From: Prevotella sp. UBA4339
Lineage (GTDB): Bacteria > Bacteroidota > Bacteroidia > Bacteroidales > Bacteroidaceae
Reading direction: 5' to 3'
NCBI GenBank assembly: GCA_002393725.1
Contig: DGTJ01000040.1
Location: 1 to 31,565 of the forward strand
DNA length: 31,565 nt
Below, one piece after another: positions 15,519-24,377 of this stretch. Within the stretch, counting starts at the first letter, position 1, and the number at the start of each line of letters is the position of its first letter. Under the pieces are notes generated by a model. The model saw nothing but the letters and a program-made list of their open reading frames with translations, was not told where the DNA came from and did not search any database. The position numbers and the translations under genes were made by a program.

Positions 15519-18500
15519 ATGCAGAAAAGATTGTTCTTTTTGGTTGCCGTGCTGTTAACACTTTCGTTAACGGCTATGGCTCAAATTACAACTTCAAGTA
15601 TGACAGGAAAGGTGACTCTCGACGACGAAAAGGGCGAGGAGGTCATCGGTGCAACTGTTGTGGCTGTACATGAACCTTCTGGTACTCGTTACACTGCAGT
15701 AACAAATACCAGTGGTCGATTTTCTATTAATGGTATGCGTACTGGTGGCCCATACAATGTGACTGTTTCTTACATCGGTTATCAGTCGAAGACTCTGAAG
15801 GGTATTGTCCTTCAGCTTGCTGAAACCTATAATATCGCCATCTGGCTCTCTGAGGATGCGACTCAGCTTTCAGAGGTGGTCATCAGCGGTAAGGCTTCTA
15901 AGTTTGCTGCCGAGAAGACAGGTGCTGCTACCAATATCAACAGCTCGCAGATTGCAAATCTGCCAACGGTAAGCCGCTCAATTACGGATGTTACACGTCT
16001 GTCTCCTTATGGAGGTAACGGTATGAGCTTTGCTGGTAGTGACGGTCGTACCGCCAATTTCACTGTAGACGGTGCAAACTTCAATAACAACTTTGGTTTG
16101 TCGGATAAGCTCCCAGGTGGTGGTAACCCAATATCTATTGATGCTATTGAGGAACTTCAGGTTGTTATCTCGCCATACGATGTACGTCAGACCAACTTCA
16201 TCGGTGGTGGTGTAAACGCCATTACAAAGTCTGGTACCAACACCTTCAAGGGCAGTGCATATATCTATCATCGTAATGAGAATATGCGTGGTGATGCTGT
16301 TTATGGCCAGCAGATTCCAAGTGCTCGCGAGAAGGACCGTCAGACAACATATGGTTTCACTTTCGGTGGTCCGATTATTAAGGATAAGCTGTTCATTTTT
16401 GCTAATGCTGAAATGATTAAGACTCCAACAATTGCCAATCGCTGGAGAGGTTCTGCCAATGGTGTTGGAGACGTAACAAGTTATCTTTCTCGTACTACTC
16501 TTGCAGACCTTCAGACAGTTTCTGACTTTGTAAAGAGCAAGTATGGTTACGACACAGGTTCATATACCGATTTCCCTGCTGATGAGGATACTTATAAGAT
16601 TCTTGCACGTTTGGATTGGAATATTACAGACAGACACCATCTGGCATTACGTTACAACTATACAAAGAATACTCTTTGGAATGCTTGTAACGCATCTTCT
16701 ATGGACGGAGGTACTCGTTCTGCATTCAACAGATTGTCTGAGTATTCTATGTCATTTGCAAACTCAATGTACAGCATGGAGAATCTGGTTCACTCTTTCT
16801 CACTCGACTTAAACAGCCGTCTGACAGATAATCTCTCTAACCAGTTGCTTGCAACATATTCAAAACTTGACGATATCCGTGGAACAAACTCTAGTGAGTT
16901 CCCATTTATTGATATTCTCGATGGCTTTGGTGATCCAACAAGTCCTGGTAACTATATGGCTCTGGGATATGAGTTGTTTACATATAACAATGCTGTTCAT
17001 AACACTATCTGGAACATCAAGGACGATGTAACTTATTACATGGGTTCTCATAAGATTATGGCAGGTATCACATTCGAGCATCAGATGGCAGATAACCAGT
17101 ATATGCGTAATGGTACAGGTTACTACCGTTACAGCAGTATTGATGATTTCATCTCAGGTGCTGCTCCTGAAATCGTTTGTCTGACTTATGGTTATGATGG
17201 TGAGTCTAAGCCTGCAGCTCGTGTACAGTTTAATCGTGCAGGTATTTATGCTCAGGACGAGTGGAATGTTAACGATAAGTTTAAGTTGACTTTCGGTACC
17301 CGTATTGATGGTCTGTTCTTCAATAATGGCGATTTGATGACGAATAACGCTATCAAAGCTCTCGACTACAATGGACGTAGTATTGATACTGGTAAGTGGC
17401 CTTCAAACAGCATCACTTTCTCTCCTCGTGTAGGATTCACATACGATGTGTTTGGTGACAAAAGCCTTAAGCTTCGTGGAGGTTCTGGTCTCTTCTCTGG
17501 TCGTCTGCCTCTCGTATTCTTCACAAATATGCCAACAAACGGTGGTATGGTTCAGTATCAGGCTCAGTTGAATGCTGCCAATCTTGCTAAGAAATTCCCT
17601 AATGGCGAGTATTCTATGAATGACTTTGCTGGTGGTCTTGTTACAGATGGTAAAGGCGGATATATCGAGCCTTTGAAGGAAAAACTCTTCGCTATGGGAT
17701 ATCCTTCTACAGTATCTCCAGATGACGGTACCGTTCCTTCATCTATCTCTGCAGTTGATCCTGACTTCAAGATGCCTCAGGTATGGAAGACTTCTCTTGC
17801 TATCGATTATCAGATTCCTGTTAGTTTCCCATTCTCTGTAACTCTTGAGGGTATTTACAATAAGAAGATTCATGACAATAGCATTTCTGACTGGAGTATG
17901 CGTCCAGTAGAGGGCTTCGCTCGTTGGAATGGTGTTGATAACCGTCCTATCTATCCTTCTGGTTTCCGTTCAGGAACAAAGGCATTTGTACTTGAGAATA
18001 CAAGTAAGGGATATGGTTGGAGTGCAAACATTACTCTTAATGCACAGCCATTTGAGTGGTTGAGCCTGATGGCTGCTTACACACATACTGTTTCTAAGGA
18101 GGTAACTGGTATGCCTGGTTCTGCAGCTGAGTCAGCATTTACTTATGTGCCAACAGTGAATGGTCCGAACAATATCAAACTTCACAATTCACAGTATGTT
18201 ACTCCTGACCGTATTGTAGCAAACGCCACTCTCCATGATAAGAGCGGAAACCATTACAGCCTTATCTATGAGACATGGCGCGGTGGTTACAACTACTCTT
18301 ATATGATGGCTAACGATATGAATGGCGATGGATATAACTATGACGCTATCTATATCCCAAGAGATAATGAGGTTGGAGTAAATCAGGGGGATTTCCGTTT
18401 CGCAACTGCTGGCGACATGCAGCGATTCATGGATTTCGTTCACAACGACAGTTATCTGAAGAGTCATCAGGGCGAATATGCTGAGGCTTATAGTGTTTAT

Positions 18501-18821
18501 TCTCCTTGGGTACATCGAGTAGACTTTGCATACAAGCATGACTTCAAACTGAATGTGGGTAAGACAACTCACAGACTGCAAGTAAGTCTCGATGTAAAGA
18601 ATGTTCTGAACATCTTCAACTCTGAGTGGGGCGTAGCCAAATACATGAATTCCACATTGAACGATGGTCGTATCCTCAGATATGAGAATACAGATGCACA
18701 GGGATATCCCGTATTCTCTACACCTAGTGCAGTAAGCGCAAAGACAGAGACTTGGGTTCCTAATTACTCTATTGGTCAGTGCTGGTATGCTTCTATTGGT
18801 ATCAAATATATGTTTAATTAA
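15519..18821 (+). CDS. Oar-like TonB-dependent receptor (first of two paralogs)
   Basis: A 1100-residue outer-membrane protein. The signal peptide (1-22) ends AMAQ. A carboxypeptidase-regulatory-like beta-sandwich follows (about 25-115; SGRFSINGMRTGGPYNVTVSYIGYQ). The plug is at about 125-245, with PTVSRSITDVTRLSP, TVDGANFNNNFG and GGGVNAITKSGTNTFKGSAY. A long barrel runs to the C-terminal KYMFN. This layout is that of Oar-type receptors, not SusC. Substrate unknown. Codons favour CGT, GGT, AAG and TTC more than in the neighbouring efflux operon, suggesting high expression. A BACON/OB lipoprotein gene starts 17 bases downstream, so the two are probably made together. The paralog at 20737 shares the plug and is most diverged in the barrel. 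Confidence 0.9.
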   Translation: MQKRLFFLVAVLLTLSLTAMAQITTSSMTGKVTLDDEKGEEVIGATVVAVHEPSGTRYTAVTNTSGRFSINGMRTGGPYNVTVSYIGYQSKTLKGIVLQLAETYNIAIWLSEDATQLSEVVISGKASKFAAEKTGAATNINSSQIANLPTVSRSITDVTRLSPYGGNGMSFAGSDGRTANFTVDGANFNNNFGLSDKLPGGGNPISIDAIEELQVVISPYDVRQTNFIGGGVNAITKSGTNTFKGSAYIYHRNENMRGDAVYGQQIPSAREKDRQTTYGFTFGGPIIKDKLFIFANAEMIKTPTIANRWRGSANGVGDVTSYLSRTTLADLQTVSDFVKSKYGYDTGSYTDFPADEDTYKILARLDWNITDRHHLALRYNYTKNTLWNACNASSMDGGTRSAFNRLSEYSMSFANSMYSMENLVHSFSLDLNSRLTDNLSNQLLATYSKLDDIRGTNSSEFPFIDILDGFGDPTSPGNYMALGYELFTYNNAVHNTIWNIKDDVTYYMGSHKIMAGITFEHQMADNQYMRNGTGYYRYSSIDDFISGAAPEIVCLTYGYDGESKPAARVQFNRAGIYAQDEWNVNDKFKLTFGTRIDGLFFNNGDLMTNNAIKALDYNGRSIDTGKWPSNSITFSPRVGFTYDVFGDKSLKLRGGSGLFSGRLPLVFFTNMPTNGGMVQYQAQLNAANLAKKFPNGEYSMNDFAGGLVTDGKGGYIEPLKEKLFAMGYPSTVSPDDGTVPSSISAVDPDFKMPQVWKTSLAIDYQIPVSFPFSVTLEGIYNKKIHDNSISDWSMRPVEGFARWNGVDNRPIYPSGFRSGTKAFVLENTSKGYGWSANITLNAQPFEWLSLMAAYTHTVSKEVTGMPGSAAESAFTYVPTVNGPNNIKLHNSQYVTPDRIVANATLHDKSGNHYSLIYETWRGGYNYSYMMANDMNGDGYNYDAIYIPRDNEVGVNQGDFRFATAGDMQRFMDFVHNDSYLKSHQGEYAEAYSVYSPWVHRVDFAYKHDFKLNVGKTTHRLQVSLDVKNVLNIFNSEWGVAKYMNSTLNDGRILRYENTDAQGYPVFSTPSAVSAKTETWVPNYSIGQCWYASIGIKYMFN

Positions 18822-18838
18822 TTATAGACTGTTTAAGT

Positions 18839-20587
18839 ATGAAACTAAGATATATTTTTGGCGTTGTTCTGTCTGCAATTCTTCTAGTGAGTTGCTCTGA
18901 TGAAGATTCTAAGGCAGGCTCTTTGGACGGCATAAAACTTGATCAGACATTCCTTTCTATTGATGAAAAGGGTGGAACTGCTACTGTTTCTATCAACACC
19001 AATGATAGCTGGGCTTTCGAGGAAATCTTTACTCTGAAATCGAAAGATGCAAATGGTAATAGTATTACAACGAATCACCCTCTGCCAGCATGGCTCACAG
19101 CCAGTGCCGTTTCAGGACCTGCAGGTCAGACAATAGTTACATTCAGTGCAGAAGCTACCAGTGGCGGACGTGAAGCTGAACTTCATATAAAGATGGGCAA
19201 TAATATTCAATATCTTATTGTTCGTCAGGGATCTCTTGAAGCTTCTGATGCTACATGTGCTGATGTTATAGCAGGTGCCGATGGTAAGACATTCCGTGTA
19301 AAGGGTGTCTGCACAGGTATCTATAACACAACATACGGAAACTGGTATCTTGACGATGGTACAGGACAAATCACTATTTATGGTACTCTTGACAAGGAAG
19401 GTAAGACAAAGAACTTCACCAGTCTTGGTCTTGAAGTAGGTGATATCGTAACAGTTGAAGGTCCTAAGACTACCTATGGTACAACAGTAGAACTTGTAGA
19501 TGTTACAGTTATTAAGATAGAGAAATCTCTCATTAAGGTTGTAACGGAGCCTGCTGAAGTAGGTAAGGAAGGAAAAGATATTGAGGTTAAAGTTGCTTAT
19601 AAGGGTAATGGCGCTTTTGCAAATATCCAAGATGGAGCGCAGGAGTGGGTTAAGTATGTTGATATGAAACACATTCCAGGTGTCGCTACTGTTCGTGATA
19701 CTAATCCTGCTGACACTGCAGTATTTAAGTTCCAGATAGCTCCAAATCCAGGTGAAGGACGTAAGGCTTCTATTGAGTTCAAGTCTTATAATGGTAAGAA
19801 CTCATCATCAGTAACGTATACTATCTCTCAGGAAGCTAACGTTCTGCCTCATGGTCAGAATCCAGAGGATCCATTCTCTGTAGCCGAGGCTATTGCTAAG
19901 TGTAAGGCTATTGGTAATACTTCAGATGGCGTAATCTATTATGCTAAGGGTATTATATCATCTATTTCAAGCATTGATACCGGTAGCTATGGTAATGCCA
20001 CATTCAATATCTCTGATGATGGAAACGATGAAAATGCAATTGTCTGCTACCGTTCGTTCTTCCTGGATAATGCCAAGTTTACTTCTGAGGATCAGATTAA
20101 GGTTGGTGACGAGGTTGTTATCACAGGTAAGCTTGTTAACTATAAGGATAAGGCTGGCAAGGAGACACCAGAGTTCTCTGGCAATGTATATGTATACTCA
20201 TATAAGAAGGCATCAAATGATCCTGGAACCAAGAATAATCCGTTCACTATAGCACAGGCTATTGCTTATATTGATGGAGGTGGAAAGGATAACGTATACG
20301 TCAAAGGAGTCGTTTCTGAATTAGTCAGTGGCGGATTCGGAGCTCAGTATGGCAATGGCTCTTTCTATATCTCAGACGATGGAAAGAAATATGGTGACGC
20401 AACTAAGGACTTTGAGGCTTATCAGGTAAACTGGCTTGGTAATCAGAAGTGGACTGAGGGTACTCCCCAGATTGCCGTTGGCGATGTGGTGATTCTATAT
20501 GGACCACTCACCAAGTATAAGACAACTTATGAGACACAGGGTAAGAGTGCAGCATATATATACACTCTTAACGGTAAGACGAAGTAA
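18839..20587 (+). CDS. BACON and OB-fold domain lipoprotein
   Basis: A 582-residue lipoprotein: the N-terminal hydrophobic segment ends in LLVSC with acidic residues after the Cys, a surface-export type signal in Bacteroidetes. By eye the order is BACON-like domain (about 28-133, ending YLIVRQG), OB-like module (about 137-230; WYLDDGTGQITIYG...VGDIVTVEGP), second BACON-like domain (about 233-333, ending YTISQEA), then OB-like modules at about 339-457 and 461-580. Both later modules contain ISDDG and VGD-VV-I-G strands. No nuclease or glycosidase motif is seen. It follows the Oar-like receptor by 17 bases and ends at a strong terminator, so it is likely that receptor's surface partner. Function unknown; binding of a sugar or nucleic acid is only suggested by the folds. 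Confidence 0.8.
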   Translation: MKLRYIFGVVLSAILLVSCSDEDSKAGSLDGIKLDQTFLSIDEKGGTATVSINTNDSWAFEEIFTLKSKDANGNSITTNHPLPAWLTASAVSGPAGQTIVTFSAEATSGGREAELHIKMGNNIQYLIVRQGSLEASDATCADVIAGADGKTFRVKGVCTGIYNTTYGNWYLDDGTGQITIYGTLDKEGKTKNFTSLGLEVGDIVTVEGPKTTYGTTVELVDVTVIKIEKSLIKVVTEPAEVGKEGKDIEVKVAYKGNGAFANIQDGAQEWVKYVDMKHIPGVATVRDTNPADTAVFKFQIAPNPGEGRKASIEFKSYNGKNSSSVTYTISQEANVLPHGQNPEDPFSVAEAIAKCKAIGNTSDGVIYYAKGIISSISSIDTGSYGNATFNISDDGNDENAIVCYRSFFLDNAKFTSEDQIKVGDEVVITGKLVNYKDKAGKETPEFSGNVYVYSYKKASNDPGTKNNPFTIAQAIAYIDGGGKDNVYVKGVVSELVSGGFGAQYGNGSFYISDDGKKYGDATKDFEAYQVNWLGNQKWTEGTPQIAVGDVVILYGPLTKYKTTYETQGKSAAYIYTLNGKTK

Positions 20588-20607
20588 TTAAGATAATCTT
20601 CATAATG

Positions 20608-20643
20608 ACTCCCGACATTCATGATAATGTCGGGAGTTTTTTT
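20608..20643 (+). terminator. Rho-independent terminator after the BACON/OB lipoprotein gene
   Basis: ACTCCCGACATT (20608-20619) pairs perfectly with AATGTCGGGAGT (20626-20637) around a CATGAT loop, and seven T residues follow. Confidence 0.93.
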
Positions 20644-20673
20644 GTTCTTTTCGAAAGAAATTGCTAAGAAATG

Positions 20674-20703
20674 TTTGCATTCCGAAATAAATGTGTACCT
20701 TTG
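20674..20703 (+). promoter_or_regulatory. Promoter of the second TonB-dependent receptor
   Basis: TTTG at 20674-20677 and TACCTTTG at 20696-20703 match the -33 and -7 elements with an 18-nt spacer. The leader to ATG 20737 is about 28 nt. Confidence 0.7.
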
Positions 20704-20736
20704 CACCAAAATTATATAATTGATCTATAGATATAA

Positions 20737-23700
20737 ATGAGAAGATTGTTTATAATAGCTGTTTCGCTGCTTATGATGACAGTGTCAGCTGTTGCACAGG
20801 TGACAACATCGGCTATCTCAGGTGTGGTGAAGGCAGATGGTGAGGAAGCCATTGGTGCTACTATAACAGCAAAGGATACACGTTCAGGTGCAATCTATCG
20901 TGCAGTGACAAATGTCGAAGGCCGTTATGCCATTAGCGGAATGCGTGCAGGAGGTCCCTATGAGGTCGAGATATCGTATATTGGCTATCAGACACAGAAA
21001 TTTACAGATGTACAGCTGGCATTGGGACAGGATGCTGTACTTGATGCTACTCTTTCTGAAAACAGTGAGTTGCTCCAGGAGGTAGTTGTTGTTTCGACAG
21101 GCCGCAGCAATATGCGTACCGACCGTGCTGGAAGTGTAACCAGTGTGAATGCCGGGGAGATGGCTCTTGTACCTACAGTTAGCCGTTCGATGAATGATAT
21201 TATGAAGCTTACACCGACAGGTGCCAACACTGGTAATGGCTTTGCTGTGGGAGGAGGTAACTTCCGTCAGTCGTATGTTACTATCGACGGTGCTGCGTTT
21301 AACAATGCTTTTGGTATCGGAGGCAACCTGCCTGGTGGTGGATCTCCCGTATCCTTAGATGCTCTTGATCAGATTTCTGTATCCACCTCTCCTTTCGATG
21401 TGCGTCAGAGCGGATTCACTGGTGGTGCCATCAATGCAGTTACTAAGAGCGGAACGAATGAGTTCAAGGCTTCTGCCTATAGTTATACAACGAATGTGCA
21501 TCTGCGTGGTAATAAGGTTGGCGACCTGACAGAGATTCCACGTACTCAGGATCATTCTACAATGTATGGTGCTACTATTGGAGGCCCGATTATCAAGGAT
21601 AAACTGTTCTTCTTCCTAAACGGAGAAATTGAAGATAATGTAAAAGCAGGCCCTACCGCCGTGGCAAGTGCCGATGGCGCAACTTGGGACCCTAGCGACA
21701 ATCTTGTTCATCGGCCTTCTGTGTCTGACATGGAGATGATCCAGAAGTATCTTGCAAATACCTATAATTACACCCCTGGTCCCTATCAAGGCTACAGCGA
21801 CAAGGGACCTGCACATAAGATCCTTGTACGTCTTGACTGGAATATTGATGACAACAACAAACTCAATGTACGTTTCTCAAAGTCTAAGTCGAAAAGCATC
21901 AGTTCACCATCGTCTTCCGTGAGTCCACTGAGCTCCTCGGCAGTATATCCTGGAGATGTGTCGAAAGGTGTGCGTTCAGGATATAATATCTCTTCAAGTT
22001 CTGCCCTCTATTTCCAGAGCCAGCGCTATGCAAAGGAATACAACTTCACCTCTGTGGCAGCAGAGTGGAATGCCAAGTGGGGGGCTGTTCATAACACCCT
22101 TCGTGGCACTTATTCCTATCAGCATGAGCCACGTACATATGAGGGCGGTACATTCCCAACGACACACATCTTGAAGGATGGTGCTGCCTTTGTGGCTTTT
22201 GGACCAGACCTTTTTACGGCAGGAAATACTGCAAGTGTGAAGACATTTGTTGGAACTGATGAATTGAATTTCACAATCGGAATTCATAAGATGATTGCCG
22301 GTATTCAGTTTGAAGCCAATGAGGCTACCAATGGCTTCATGCAGGGTGGAAACGGCCTGTTTATTTATAGTTCGTGGGATGATTTTGTGAATCATAATGC
22401 TCCTGCCGCATATCTGGTAACTATGTCTGCTGATGCTGATGGCTCACAATTTCTTGCCAAGATGAAGTCGCAACAACTTTCAGTCTATCTGCAGGATCAA
22501 ATGAATATTTCTGATCGGTTCCGCCTAACGGCAGGCTTGCGTATGGAAAAGCCAATCTATCCTGCACTGGAGAACAACTACAACCACCAGTTCGCTCAGC
22601 TGGTATTCGATAATAATAAGTATGAGACAGATCAGCTGCCTGAAGGTTCGCTAACTATAAGCCCGCGGATTGGCTTCAACTGGGACATCACCGGTGACCA
22701 GCATTTCGTACTCCGTGGCGGTACGGGATATTTTATCGGTCGCCTTCCTTTCGTATGGCTTGTTTCTGCTGTAGGAAACTCTAACTGCGGACAGATTCAG
22801 TACGGATATATGGATCCTTCGCAGGCTACAGCAGGCATCCCGACATTCTCTCCGAGTGTGGCAGAGCAGATTAAAACACTTGATATGACCAAGGTCGGTG
22901 GTTACAATCCTGCGCCTCCTGCTTCTCCTACAATAATTGACAAGAGCCTTAAGATGAATGCAGTGTGGAAGACATCACTGGCCCTTGATGTAAAGCTGCC
23001 TCATGATATCGACTTTACACTTGAGGGAATGTATAGCCGCGACTATAATCCTGCTGTGGTGCGCAATGCCAATATCCGACGTCTTGGCTCTTCTACCGTT
23101 GAGATAGCTCCTGGCGACTGGCGTAAGCTATATACTACAAATGTTAAGGGTGTTAATCCTTATATCATTACCAATGGTCCTAGTGGCGCATATTATTATT
23201 CTGTGACTGCTGCACTGGCAAAGAAGTTTAACTTCGGGCTTGACTTAAAGGCATCTTATACTTATTCCAAGTCAAAAAGTTATGGTGACGGTATTGGAGA
23301 TCAGGTTACTTCTGCCTACTATACCAACCGCTATAGTGTGAATGCAGTCAATGATATGGAACTGGGTTATGCAACCTATGTTGCTCCTCATCGCCTGCTT
23401 ATCACCGCCAACTACCGCAAGGAATATGCCAAGCACTTTGCATCAACCATCGGTCTGGTCTACGAGGGAATGAACAATGGGTTCATCGGTGGCTCCACTT
23501 ATCGCTATTCTCGCTTCTCATATGTCCTTAACACTGGACGATCAAATATTGTGGGCGATGGAGGTGCTAATAACTTGATGTTTATTCCTGAGTCGCGTGC
23601 AGCCCTTGATAGTTGGAATTTCACAGATTTGCAGGGGTATACGGCAAATCAACAGCGCGATGATTTCTGGGCATATATACAGCAGGACGACTATTTGAAA

Positions 23701-24039
23701 AATCATACTGGTGAATATGCAGAACGCGGCGGCGCTATCATGCCATGGCATCATCAGCTAGACCTGAAGTTCATGCAGGATGTGTATCTCAAAGTAGGAG
23801 GTAAGCGCAATACGCTGCAATTTGGAGTTGATATTGAGAACTTGCCAAACCTCATCAACAAGCACTGGGGCGTATATAAGCAAATTAACTCTATGATGCC
23901 ACTGACCTATACTGCTGCGACAGGAACATACAATTTTGCCAAGTACGGCGATGATGTGCTCTCCAAGACAACTTCTGACTACAACGGATTTATGTCGACA
24001 TATCGAATACAGTTCAGTATCAGATATATATTTAACTAA
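20737..24039 (+). CDS. Oar-like TonB-dependent receptor (second paralog)
   Basis: A 1100-residue outer-membrane receptor. The signal peptide (1-21) ends AVAQ. The carboxypeptidase-regulatory-like domain (about 22-110) shows EGRYAISGMRAGGPYEVEISYIGYQ. The plug (about 118-235) shows LVPTVSRSMNDIMKLTP, TIDGAAFNNAFG and GGAINAVTKSGTNEFKASAY. The barrel ends RYIFN. It aligns with the receptor at 15519 through the leader domain, plug and C-terminus, and differs widely in the middle of the barrel, as expected for paralogs with different ligands. It has its own promoter and ends directly at a bidirectional terminator, so it is monocistronic. No lipoprotein partner follows it. Confidence 0.9.
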   Translation: MRRLFIIAVSLLMMTVSAVAQVTTSAISGVVKADGEEAIGATITAKDTRSGAIYRAVTNVEGRYAISGMRAGGPYEVEISYIGYQTQKFTDVQLALGQDAVLDATLSENSELLQEVVVVSTGRSNMRTDRAGSVTSVNAGEMALVPTVSRSMNDIMKLTPTGANTGNGFAVGGGNFRQSYVTIDGAAFNNAFGIGGNLPGGGSPVSLDALDQISVSTSPFDVRQSGFTGGAINAVTKSGTNEFKASAYSYTTNVHLRGNKVGDLTEIPRTQDHSTMYGATIGGPIIKDKLFFFLNGEIEDNVKAGPTAVASADGATWDPSDNLVHRPSVSDMEMIQKYLANTYNYTPGPYQGYSDKGPAHKILVRLDWNIDDNNKLNVRFSKSKSKSISSPSSSVSPLSSSAVYPGDVSKGVRSGYNISSSSALYFQSQRYAKEYNFTSVAAEWNAKWGAVHNTLRGTYSYQHEPRTYEGGTFPTTHILKDGAAFVAFGPDLFTAGNTASVKTFVGTDELNFTIGIHKMIAGIQFEANEATNGFMQGGNGLFIYSSWDDFVNHNAPAAYLVTMSADADGSQFLAKMKSQQLSVYLQDQMNISDRFRLTAGLRMEKPIYPALENNYNHQFAQLVFDNNKYETDQLPEGSLTISPRIGFNWDITGDQHFVLRGGTGYFIGRLPFVWLVSAVGNSNCGQIQYGYMDPSQATAGIPTFSPSVAEQIKTLDMTKVGGYNPAPPASPTIIDKSLKMNAVWKTSLALDVKLPHDIDFTLEGMYSRDYNPAVVRNANIRRLGSSTVEIAPGDWRKLYTTNVKGVNPYIITNGPSGAYYYSVTAALAKKFNFGLDLKASYTYSKSKSYGDGIGDQVTSAYYTNRYSVNAVNDMELGYATYVAPHRLLITANYRKEYAKHFASTIGLVYEGMNNGFIGGSTYRYSRFSYVLNTGRSNIVGDGGANNLMFIPESRAALDSWNFTDLQGYTANQQRDDFWAYIQQDDYLKNHTGEYAERGGAIMPWHHQLDLKFMQDVYLKVGGKRNTLQFGVDIENLPNLINKHWGVYKQINSMMPLTYTAATGTYNFAKYGDDVLSKTTSDYNGFMSTYRIQFSIRYIFN

Positions 24040-24078
24040 ACAAACAAATCCTCGCCAACTGGCGAGGATTTGTTTGTT
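24039..24078. terminator. Long bidirectional terminator shared by the receptor and the tRNA gene
   Basis: An 18-bp perfect inverted repeat (24039-24056 with 24061-24078, loop AACT) has a GC-rich core (TCCTCGCC/GGCGAGGA) and A/T-rich outer arms, giving T-rich ends in both directions. It starts at the last base of the receptor stop codon and ends 2 bases from the tRNA 3' end. Confidence 0.93.
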
Positions 24079-24080
24079 AG

Positions 24081-24155
24081 TAGGGACACCCGGGCTCGAA
24101 CCGGGGACCTCTGCAATGTGACTGCAGCGCTCTAAACCAACTGGGCTATGCCCCT
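24081..24155 (-). tRNA. tRNA with anticodon CAC, probably tRNA-Val
   Basis: The minus strand folds into a complete 75-nt cloverleaf. The acceptor is AGGGGCA with TGTCCCT (one G-U pair) and the discriminator is A73. The D arm is GCCC/GAGC with a C-A mismatch. The anticodon arm is CTGCA/TGCAG around GTCACAT, reading U33 then CAC. The T arm is CCCGG-TTCGAGC-CCGGG. CAC reads GUG (valine), and A35, C36 and A73 are valine identity elements. CCA is not encoded. Position 32 is G and 38 is U, which is uncommon. It has its own promoter. Confidence 0.9.
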
Positions 24156-24174
24156 GACTTTTTGTTTGCGGCTG

Positions 24175-24206
24175 CAAAGGTAATCATTTTTTCTGAATTT
24201 AGCAAA
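24175..24206 (-). promoter_or_regulatory. Promoter of the tRNA gene
   Basis: On the minus strand TTTG (24206-24203) and TACCTTTG (24182-24175) are separated by 20 nt. This is a full match to the Bacteroidetes consensus, 20 bases upstream of the mature tRNA 5' end. Confidence 0.8.
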
Positions 24207-24304
24207 ATGTTTGATGGAAAATTACTCATATGCCTATCAATAAATCGGAAAATGACCTTGGTTATTGAAAAAATTCATAATTCTTCCCTTAAGATACGTA
24301 TTTT

Positions 24305-24332
24305 TTCTTAATTCTTAATTCTTAATTCTTAT
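24305..24332. repeat. Heptamer tandem repeat, four units of TTCTTAA
   Basis: TTCTTAA occurs three times followed by TTCTTAT, in register, ending 8 bases before the glyS -7 box and so covering the region where the -33 element would lie. Confidence 0.8.
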
Positions 24333-24340
24333 TTTCTTCG

Positions 24341-24348
24341 TACCTTTG
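24341..24348 (+). promoter_or_regulatory. -7 element of the glyS promoter
   Basis: TACCTTTG matches TAnnTTTG 29 bases before the glyS ATG. The -33 zone is occupied by the TTCTTAA array and has no TTTG. Confidence 0.65.
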
Positions 24349-24377
24349 CACCATAAATTCGAATTTATAATATTATT

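Noticed and set aside
15519..24039. Equal length (1100 residues) of the two receptors as a sign of very recent duplication
   Set aside because: The sequences differ at many positions and have several compensating insertions, so the equal length is most likely coincidence.
23758..24177. Minus-strand open frame running through the tRNA gene into the second receptor
   Set aside because: It reads through a complete cloverleaf and a terminator; not a protein gene.
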